Of a DNA stretch of 7,039 nt, positions 1 to 4,342 are shown one piece after another (the first letter of the stretch is position 1; each line of letters opens with the position of its first letter). This DNA is from Pirellulales bacterium (GTDB taxonomy: Bacteria; Planctomycetota; Planctomycetia; Pirellulales; Thermoguttaceae): positions 1 to 7,039 of the forward strand of contig JAUWJC010000217.1 of assembly GCA_030607895.1 (NCBI GenBank), given 5' to 3'. Under the pieces are notes generated by a model. The model had not been told where the DNA came from, did not search any database, and worked only from the letters and a program-made list of their open reading frames with translations. The translations under genes were made by a program, and so were the position numbers.

Positions 1-148
1 GCCGGCTAAACGAAACTCGTCACAAAACAGTGTGTTTCACGATGTTTCACCCCAGTGAACAGTTACCGTTCCAAGAAAACGCCCATTCGATGGGCAGCCG
101 GCCGGGCCATAATCTGTTAGGATACCCGTTTATCGGTAGACAATACAA
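1..148. other. non-coding left edge, no gene recognised
   Basis: No reading frame here resembles a protein I recognise, and no tRNA-like fold was seen. The stretch holds an 8-nt direct repeat, TGTTTCAC at 33-40 and 43-50 (10-bp period, one helical turn). It also holds a small perfect hairpin, GCCCAT/ATGGGC at 81-86 and 90-95 with a TCG loop. The hairpin has no following T-run, so I do not call it a terminator. Together with the repeat at 149-289 this makes 325 bases without a gene. Confidence 0.5.
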
Positions 149-289
149 TACTCAAACTGTAAGCGGTCAGTGGAAAATGGCGTCCGAAAAAGGGGACAGG
201 CACCGTCGGCAAACCGAAAACTCTCGTGAAAACCAGCCCGTGACGGAGCCAGTCCCCATTTTCGGACTCCCCTCCTTACAGTTTGAGTA
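149..289. repeat. nested imperfect inverted repeat, MITE/REP-like
   Basis: The outer arms form a perfect 15-bp inverted repeat: TACTCAAACTGTAAG at 149-163 and its exact reverse complement at 275-289. The inner arms are 26 nt each, 182-207 against 242-267, matching at 23 of 26 positions, and all three mismatches are A against T. The left inner arm contains AAAAAGGGGACAGGCACC. Spacers between outer and inner arms differ (18 nt left, 7 nt right), so an indel or rearrangement has occurred since the arms were symmetrical. The right end lies 36 bp before the ATG of the 603-aa gene. I associate GGGGACAGGCACC-like sequence with dispersed palindromes in planctomycetes and other bacteria, but whether this is a mobile non-autonomous element is inference. 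Confidence 0.7.
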
Positions 290-325
290 CAATAGCCGTT
301 CAGCGAACCTGCAAAAGCATTCACC

Positions 326-2137
326 ATGGCAACCATCGCTTCCTCCAGAACAACATCATCCATGTCCATGCGGTCGGTTTGGCACAAGTCGGCACCGCCG
401 GCCGTGCGACGGGCTTTTCAATCGGCCGATGACTCCAATATCTGGCGGGCGTGGGCAAAACACCTCGCCAAACGAGTGGAGCCGGTCGGGCTGAGCGAGC
501 TTCTGCCGGGAGAGAACCGGCCACTTCTTTGGGCCCCGCCAGACGCCTTCGACGGCCGCGGTGCGCCGGACATCATCGATCGGCTCCAGCGGCTTTGCCG
601 AAAGGGGCGCCCGGAGGATTCGGCCGTGGAAGGTGTCTTGCTCACCTGGTTGGCCGATGCGGCCGGCAGCCGGCCCGATTCGGTCTACGCCCTGGAGGCC
701 TTGGCCTGGTGCCACGCTTTGCCGTGTTTGGCCGGCCCAGTATCGGCCGACTTGTGGTGGGACCTGTTGGACCATTTGCTCGGTGCGGTTGCCGAAGCCG
801 GCCAGATCGAGTTCGACGACGACCCGTTGGTCCATCAGTTGCTGGCCGGCGAGTTGCCCTTGACGTTGGCCTGGCTGTTTCCGGAGATTTCACCCGCACG
901 CAAGTTGGCCCGAAAAGCCCGAAAAGCTCTCTCCGCCGGTCCGGTCGAACTCTGCGACGGCGAAGGGATTCCCGAGGCAAAACACCTGGGGCTATTGCGC
1001 CCGCTTCTGGCTTGTTGGACCCGGTGCTGTGCTATCGGCGAGGCGCTAGGTAAGAGTTGTTTTGACGAATCGGCCGGGAACCAGTACGAGTGGTTCGTTC
1101 GGGCCGCCTTGCGGTTTGCCCGGCACGACGGCACGCAAGTGTTTTCCGACGGACCGTCGGGAGCGTGGTGCCCGGCGCTGTTCAAGGCGGCACTCCGCTT
1201 CGGCGGCGACGACGCCGATCGGGACATCGCCAGGTTGATCCTCCCACCGAAAAAGCGAAAGAAAGGCAACAGGAAGCAAATCAACCAACCACATCTGCCC
1301 GACCCGGCCGTCCATTCCGGGTGGGCCGCTGCCACGGTGCTGCGTCCCGACTGGTCGCGCTTGGGACCGCGGCTGACGGTGCTCTTCCCCAGCCAGGAAG
1401 TCCACATGGAGTTGGAGTGCAAGGGCGACGTGCTCTGGTCGGGCCGGTGGGAGCTCGAGGTCCGCCGCGACGGCGAGCCGGCCGCGCCCAAATCGGATTG
1501 GGAGGAAGTCTGCTGGGTCTCGGACGAAGACGCCGACTACCTGGAACTGGAAATCGATCTGGCCGATGGGCTGCGCGTCCAACGGCAAATACTCCTCGCC
1601 CGGGAAGACGGCTTCCTGTTTCTGGCCGACGTGATTCTGGGCAGCCGCCCGGGCAAGTTGGAATACCGAAGCTGCCTGCCGCTGGCCTCCGGTATCTCGT
1701 TTGCCGGGGCCGGCGATACCCGCGAAGGATTCCTGGTCGGGCGGAGGCGGCGGGCGTTGGTCCTGCCCTTGGCACTGCCCGAGTGGCGGTGCGACCGTCG
1801 GACCGGGTTGCTCGGGCGGACCGACGGCCACCTGGAGCTGCGCCAGCCGGCCGAAGGCCGCTCGATGTTCGCCCCACTGCTGTTTGATCTTCAGCCACGC
1901 CGGAGGACCCCACCGCTCACCTGGCGCCGGCTTACGGGGGCCGAATCATTGGAAATCCAGCCGGACGACGTGGCGGTCGGCTACCGCGTGAAGATCGGCC
2001 GCGAGCAATTGCTCGTCTACCGCTCGCTGGCCCAAAGAGCCAACCGCACGCTGCTTGGTCACAACCTCTCGACCGAAATGCTCGTCGCCCGATTCGACCA
2101 GTACGGCGAAGTCGACCCGCTTTTGGAAATCGAGTAG
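326..2137 (+). CDS. conserved hypothetical protein, heparinase II/III-like architecture
   Basis: A 603-aa protein with no signal peptide or membrane segment, probably cytoplasmic as annotated. Residues about 80-300 are helix-rich, with many Trp and Leu and patches such as YALEALAWCHALPC (121-134). A very basic linker, KKRKKGNRK (309-317), separates them from a beta-rich half (about 330-600) containing SGWAAATVLRPDW (331-343). A helical N-terminal half followed by a beta-sandwich is the outline of heparinase II/III-type polysaccharide lyases. I recognise it only as a planctomycete conserved hypothetical and could not identify a catalytic Tyr/His set. The start is uncertain: no ribosome-binding site precedes ATG 326, and in-frame ATGs follow at 362 and 368, equally without one. 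G+C is high (46/60 at 1441-1500). It is followed after 53 bp by a toxin-antitoxin pair with which it has no evident functional link. The reading frame is solid; the function is not. Confidence 0.85.
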   Translation: MATIASSRTTSSMSMRSVWHKSAPPAVRRAFQSADDSNIWRAWAKHLAKRVEPVGLSELLPGENRPLLWAPPDAFDGRGAPDIIDRLQRLCRKGRPEDSAVEGVLLTWLADAAGSRPDSVYALEALAWCHALPCLAGPVSADLWWDLLDHLLGAVAEAGQIEFDDDPLVHQLLAGELPLTLAWLFPEISPARKLARKARKALSAGPVELCDGEGIPEAKHLGLLRPLLACWTRCCAIGEALGKSCFDESAGNQYEWFVRAALRFARHDGTQVFSDGPSGAWCPALFKAALRFGGDDADRDIARLILPPKKRKKGNRKQINQPHLPDPAVHSGWAAATVLRPDWSRLGPRLTVLFPSQEVHMELECKGDVLWSGRWELEVRRDGEPAAPKSDWEEVCWVSDEDADYLELEIDLADGLRVQRQILLAREDGFLFLADVILGSRPGKLEYRSCLPLASGISFAGAGDTREGFLVGRRRRALVLPLALPEWRCDRRTGLLGRTDGHLELRQPAEGRSMFAPLLFDLQPRRRTPPLTWRRLTGAESLEIQPDDVAVGYRVKIGREQLLVYRSLAQRANRTLLGHNLSTEMLVARFDQYGEVDPLLEIE

Positions 2138-2155
2138 GGGAATCGCGACGTAATA

Positions 2156-2171
2156 TTCCAGTATCTTGGAA
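2156..2171. promoter_or_regulatory. candidate operator of the toxin-antitoxin pair
   Basis: TTCCA-N6-TGGAA is a perfect inverted repeat 19 bp before the antitoxin ATG, overlapping a -10-like TAATAT at 2151-2156. Type II antitoxins usually repress their own promoter through such a palindrome. No -35 box at normal spacing is visible (TTGGAA at 2123-2128 is 22 bp away), so this is a weak candidate based on position and symmetry only. Confidence 0.35.
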
Positions 2172-2180
2172 AATCAGAAG

Positions 2181-2188
2181 GGAGCTCT
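2181..2188 (+). promoter_or_regulatory. ribosome-binding site of the antitoxin gene
   Basis: AAGGGAGCTCT precedes the ATG at 2191, with GGAG at good spacing. The octamer GGAGCTCT plus two bases before ATG is repeated exactly in front of the toxin gene at 2382-2389. It decides the start of the 66-aa protein. Confidence 0.75.
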
Positions 2189-2190
2189 CA

Positions 2191-2391
2191 ATGCCGAAAG
2201 TAGACGAGATAAAAGAAGCCATCGAAGCCCTTCCTGAAGAGGACTACGTTCAATTGAGACGTTGGTTCTCGGAAAAGGACTGGCAAGAATGGGACAGGCA
2301 GATCGCGGCAGACTCGGAATCGGGAAAGCTGGATTTTCTGATTAAGGAAGCCCTCGACGAAAAAACCAAAGGGCAACTCAAGGAGCTCTAG
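2191..2391 (+). CDS. type II toxin-antitoxin system antitoxin, first gene of pair
   Basis: A 66-aa acidic, helical protein, the probable antitoxin that binds and neutralises the toxin encoded next. Residues 1-27 (MPKVDEIKEAIEALPEEDYV and on) form an amphipathic N-terminal segment with the IEALPEEDY pattern. Residues 28-40 carry the EKDWQEWDRQI stretch, and the C-terminal part (41-66, with SGKLDFLIKEALDEK) is the likely toxin-wrapping tail. I recognise this as the small antitoxin commonly paired with RelE/ParE-fold toxins in planctomycetes and cyanobacteria; no HTH or AbrB domain is visible, so how it binds DNA is unclear. A strong ribosome-binding site at 2178-2184 supports the start. Its TAG stop touches the ATG of the toxin gene with no gap, so the two are translationally coupled. 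A palindrome at 2156-2171 may be its operator. G+C is lower than in the flanking large genes. Confidence 0.85.
   Translation: MPKVDEIKEAIEALPEEDYVQLRRWFSEKDWQEWDRQIAADSESGKLDFLIKEALDEKTKGQLKEL
2382..2389 (+). promoter_or_regulatory. ribosome-binding site of the toxin gene, inside the antitoxin gene
   Basis: AAGGAGCTCT lies within the last codons of the antitoxin gene, with AGGAG six bases before ATG 2392. GGAGCTCT is identical to the octamer before the antitoxin, at the same two-base distance to ATG. GAGCTC is self-complementary, so the two sites could pair with each other in the mRNA. Confidence 0.75.
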
Positions 2392-2652
2392 ATGCATCGG
2401 ACAACAGATCGCTTCTGGAAATGCTTCGATAAACTCCCGGAACGTGTTCAGAAAACATCGAAACAGAACTTCCAACGACTCAAGAGGAATCCCTCGCACC
2501 CGTCCCTGCATTTCAAGAAAGTCGGCAAGTTCTGGTCAGCCCGGGTTGGAATCAATCATCGGGCGCTTGCCGTTGAGGATGCTGAGGACTACATCTGGGT
2601 TTGGATCGGCACGCATGACGAATACGAACGAATAATCAAAGAAATGAGCTAA
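2392..2652 (+). CDS. type II toxin-antitoxin system toxin, RelE/ParE superfamily
   Basis: An 86-aa basic protein with the RelE/ParE pattern: an N-terminal helical hairpin (FWKCFDKLPERVQKTSKQNF, 8-27, then QRLKRNP), then a beta-sheet core starting at PSLHFKKVGKFWSARVGINH (37-56) and RALAVEDAEDYIWVWIGTH (57-75), ending in a helix with DEYERIIKEM. LHFKKVG, WSARVG, HRAL and IGTHDEY are the conserved blocks; candidate active residues are K42/K43, R51, R57, H75 and Y78. Relatives in the superfamily are mostly ribosome-dependent mRNA endonucleases (RelE, HigB) or gyrase inhibitors (ParE); sequence alone does not say which this is. Length is typical, the frame is intact and the ribosome-binding site is strong, so it is probably functional. 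It follows the antitoxin gene with zero spacing and is held in check by that protein. The G+C is low (27/60 at 2401-2460), suggesting transfer. Confidence 0.9.
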   Translation: MHRTTDRFWKCFDKLPERVQKTSKQNFQRLKRNPSHPSLHFKKVGKFWSARVGINHRALAVEDAEDYIWVWIGTHDEYERIIKEMS

Positions 2653-2761
2653 CAAAAGCTTGCCGTCTCACGACGACGAGAACAGTGTGCATCTTGTACT
2701 GTCGGGATTGCAGTGTTCGGGTTCTTATGGGGCCCCGGATGAATGCTAGTGGGCCGGAACG

Positions 2762-3511
2762 ATGATAGACGAAAATGGAATCCGAGATCGTCTTGTCGAG
2801 CATGGGGATGTGCTGTTCAAGGCACCGCTTGAGTTTGTGCGTTTCACCAATTACGACGATGCCGACCGGTTGCTCAACGATCTTTCAGGTCGCCCCCATG
2901 CTTTCGTTCTCGCATGCGTCATGGACCGTCAGATCAAGGCGGAGCGTGCTTGGCTAATTCCCTTTCGGTTCATGGAGAAACTTGGCAGTTTCTCCATGGA
3001 TACATTGTTGAAGCAATCTGAATCCGATGTGCAACGCCTTATGGCAGAACCGGAACCTCTTCATCGGTTCGTTGACGACATGGCAAAGTTCTTTTTCAAG
3101 GCCGTCGAGCGAATCGCCCAGCAGTACAACTCGGATGCTTCCCTGATCTGGACCGGCAAGCTGTCCAGTGCCACTGTCATATATCGGTTTCTCGAGTTCG
3201 ATGGCGTGGGCCCGAAAATCGCCAGCATGGCGGCGAACATCCTGGTGCGACAGTTCAAGATCAAGTTCTCGGACTACTTCTCCATCGACATCTCCGCAGA
3301 CGTTCATGTCCGCAGAGTATTTGGAAGACTCAACCTGACGCCCCGCGACGCTTCAGTCGATCAACTCATCTTCCGGGCAAGAGGCTTGCACCCAGAATTC
3401 CCTGGTCTGATGGATTCCCCGGCATGGGAGATCGGAAGGAACTGGTGTCGGCCCAAAAATCGCGAATGCGATGGGTGCTACATGAATGACTTGTGCCCAT
3501 CGGCAATATGA
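2762..3511 (+). CDS. HhH-GPD DNA glycosylase/AP lyase, endonuclease III-like with [4Fe-4S] loop
   Basis: A 249-aa base-excision repair-type enzyme. The helix-hairpin-helix is FDGVGPKIASMAANI (146-160), with Lys152 at the place of endonuclease III catalytic Lys120. ADVHVRRV (179-186) places Asp180 at the position of catalytic Asp138. The C-terminus has C229-X6-C236-X2-C239-X5-C245, exactly the endonuclease III iron-sulfur loop spacing, and the Asp-to-first-Cys distance (49) also equals that of the E. coli enzyme. This predicts a bifunctional glycosylase that excises a damaged or modified base and cleaves the abasic site. The segment between Lys and Asp is 10 residues longer than in Nth, and the first 130 residues are divergent, so this is a paralogue and its base specificity cannot be inferred. 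ATG 2762 is the only plausible start, since an in-frame TAG lies at 2747; its ribosome-binding site is weak. It is 109 bp after the toxin gene, in the same low-G+C block. Confidence 0.88.
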   Translation: MIDENGIRDRLVEHGDVLFKAPLEFVRFTNYDDADRLLNDLSGRPHAFVLACVMDRQIKAERAWLIPFRFMEKLGSFSMDTLLKQSESDVQRLMAEPEPLHRFVDDMAKFFFKAVERIAQQYNSDASLIWTGKLSSATVIYRFLEFDGVGPKIASMAANILVRQFKIKFSDYFSIDISADVHVRRVFGRLNLTPRDASVDQLIFRARGLHPEFPGLMDSPAWEIGRNWCRPKNRECDGCYMNDLCPSAI

Positions 3512-3538
3512 GAAATGCCCCAAAAAGCCGCCGAATAC

Positions 3539-3604
3539 TTCAATCCAGAGTCGGGCTAACTCGTCGTGCGCCTCCTGATGCCAAACGACGGTGTATCGCG
3601 TCAT
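3539..3604 (-). pseudogene. 5' remnant of a RelE/ParE-family toxin gene
   Basis: The gene begins with ATG at 3604, overlapping the TGA of the upstream antitoxin as ATGA, the standard arrangement for such pairs. The first 22 residues, MTRYTVVWHQEAHDELARLW then IE, are the typical start of a RelE/ParE-fold toxin (beta strand 1 then helix 1). After about 3539 the family pattern is lost and the frame runs antisense into the 3' end of the glycosylase gene, reaching a stop at 3353. The beta core carrying the active residues is absent, so no active toxin is expected. The exact breakpoint is uncertain by perhaps 10 bases. I did not find the missing 3' part in the non-coding gaps 2138-2190 or 2653-2761. 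Confidence 0.7.
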
Positions 3605-3816
3605 CCTTGCTCCAGGGACTTGAGGTGGTCCATCACTTGCTCCGTGGTGTGCCACGGGCCGTCGGATTCCAGCCTTCGTTTGGCTTCGGCGATTTCGGCT
3701 TCGCCCGGTGGCGGTGAGACGTAGCCCAGCAAGCTCCCGTGCCGATCGCGAATTTCCACTACATCCGTAGCGGCTTGCACGGCGTTGGCCCGATCGTCGC
3801 TCAGAACAATCCGCAT
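3601..3816 (-). CDS. antitoxin of a decayed toxin-antitoxin pair
   Basis: A 71-aa protein starting MRIVLSDDRANAVQ. The N-terminal part (1-34) has the pattern DVVEIRDRHGSLLGYVSPP (16-34), a short beta-hairpin seen in antitoxins that contact DNA or dimerise there. The C-terminal part, EAEIAEAKRRLESD then PWHTTEQVMDHLKSLEQ, is the helical toxin-binding tail. I recognise this type as the usual partner of planctomycete RelE/ParE toxins. ATG 3816 is chosen because AGAGGA (3829-3824 on the minus strand) precedes it at good spacing and family members begin MRI; a longer frame starting at 3930 would overlap the DUF2283 gene. It lies 40 bp after that gene on the same strand and overlaps the toxin remnant by ATGA. 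With the toxin truncated it is an orphan; it may persist as a relic or repress its own operon or neutralise related toxins. Confidence 0.82.
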   Translation of the reverse strand: MRIVLSDDRANAVQAATDVVEIRDRHGSLLGYVSPPPGEAEIAEAKRRLESDGPWHTTEQVMDHLKSLEQG

Positions 3817-3856
3817 TATCGTATCCTCTGGTGAAGTTCCCTTTCTCCTCCTGCCG

Positions 3857-4075
3857 CTACACTGGCGCCAGGGGTACGTTCTCCAAGACAAGCGGCGGCA
3901 GGGTTCCCTGGCCGAGAACCTGCTTGGCATCGAGTATCTCGATGCCCACGAGTGTTTCGTTGGGACCGATGTTCAGCGCGATCTCCTCGTTTAGCCGCAC
4001 CGTGCGGCAGTCGTGTTTGCCCTCGATCAGGCGGATGTAGAGGGCATCGACTTCGGAGTCGTAACTGATTTTCAT
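3857..4075 (-). CDS. DUF2283 family protein
   Basis: A 72-aa protein starting MKISYDSEVDALYIRLIEGK, the hallmark opening of DUF2283, followed by CRTVRLNEEIALNIGPNETL and VGIEILDAKQVLG, the second conserved block. The fold is small and beta-rich; the function is unknown. Members often lie beside toxin-antitoxin genes or as lone small genes, and a role as antitoxin-like or regulatory partner is only inference. I chose ATG 4075, which has GAGG five bases upstream and matches family N-termini; ATG 4096 (adding MARAEAV) is a possible alternative, with a weaker GGGA site. The gene heads a minus-strand operon with the antitoxin 40 bp downstream and has a near-consensus promoter at 4147-4118. The tail after ILDAKQVLG (GQGTLPPLVLENVPLAPV) is not part of the conserved core. 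Confidence 0.87.
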   Translation of the reverse strand: MKISYDSEVDALYIRLIEGKHDCRTVRLNEEIALNIGPNETLVGIEILDAKQVLGQGTLPPLVLENVPLAPV

Positions 4076-4117
4076 CACGGCCTCGGCTCTTGCCATGCAT
4101 CCCTGTATTCACACCTC

Positions 4118-4147
4118 ATTCTAGCGGCGACATTCCCCCGTTGTCAA
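4118..4147 (-). promoter_or_regulatory. sigma70-type promoter of the DUF2283-antitoxin operon
   Basis: On the minus strand, TTGACA (4147-4142, perfect -35) is followed after 18 bp by TAGAAT (4123-4118, 5 of 6 to the -10 consensus). Transcription would start near 4111, giving a leader of about 15 nt to ATG 4096 or 36 nt to ATG 4075. It is the best promoter in the window and drives the decayed TA operon. Confidence 0.7.
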
Positions 4148-4161
4148 GTGTGGTTCAAAGT

Positions 4162-4170
4162 AGGAGGTGA
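4162..4170 (+). promoter_or_regulatory. extended Shine-Dalgarno sequence without an obvious gene
   Basis: AGGAGGTGA is a full 9-base complement to the usual 3' end of 16S rRNA. No ATG, GTG or TTG follows at suitable distance. ATT at 4175 would open a 20-codon frame ending with TAA at 4235-4237, but it would need a rare start codon. It lies between the two divergent promoters and may be chance. Confidence 0.25.
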
Positions 4171-4191
4171 AAAGATTCTGTCGACAAACGA

Positions 4192-4219
4192 TTGCGGAAG
4201 CCCTGTAACTCGCTATAAT
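4192..4219 (+). promoter_or_regulatory. candidate promoter of the secreted BNR protein gene
   Basis: A perfect -10 box, TATAAT at 4214-4219, has TTGCGG (3 of 6 to TTGACA) 16 bp upstream at 4192-4197. The predicted start near 4226 gives a 5' leader of about 117 nt before ATG 4343. I saw no convincing riboswitch or attenuator fold in the leader; it contains a short GACGA tandem (GACGAGACGAGACA, 4249-4262 region). Confidence 0.5.
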
Positions 4220-4342
4220 TATCTCTGCGAACTATAAACAACGATGTGACGAGACGAGACATCCCCTGCCCAACTGAAACGAATCGACCCTTAACATTAA
4301 ACGACGGCCTGACCCCACAGGCATCCTGCAAGGACCACGACA

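Noticed and set aside
81..95. GCCCAT-TCG-ATGGGC hairpin as a terminator
   Set aside because: Only 6 bp of stem, no T-run on either side, and no upstream gene visible.
288..293. TACAAT as -10 box for the 603-aa gene
   Set aside because: 5 of 6 match, but no -35 box at 16-18 bp (265-271 reads about GACTCCC), and a similar TACAAT lies at 144-149; not supported enough to annotate.
30..494. Open frame of 154 codons on the plus strand across the left edge
   Set aside because: It runs through both arms of the inverted repeat and into the 603-aa gene in another frame, with low-complexity content and no family pattern.
451..1053. Long open frames overlapping the 603-aa and 817-aa genes on both strands
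   Set aside because: High-G+C genes leave long open shadows; these are Arg/Pro/Gly-rich, lack family patterns and overlap well-supported genes.
2653..2761. Search for promoter, terminator or the missing toxin fragment before the glycosylase gene
   Set aside because: TTGTAC at 2694 and TTGCAG at 2708 have no -10 at normal spacing. GGGGCCCC at 2729-2736 is a short palindrome only. Minus-strand translations show no RelE/ParE tail.
3857..4112. 98-codon minus-strand frame from 4112 overlapping the DUF2283 gene
   Set aside because: It is a different reading frame over the clear DUF2283 coding sequence, with no recognisable content.
4151..4160. TGGTTCAAAG shared with 6891-6900, as possible target-site or element ends
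   Set aside because: About twenty 10-mer repeats are expected by chance in a 7-kb window, and the flanks do not extend the match.
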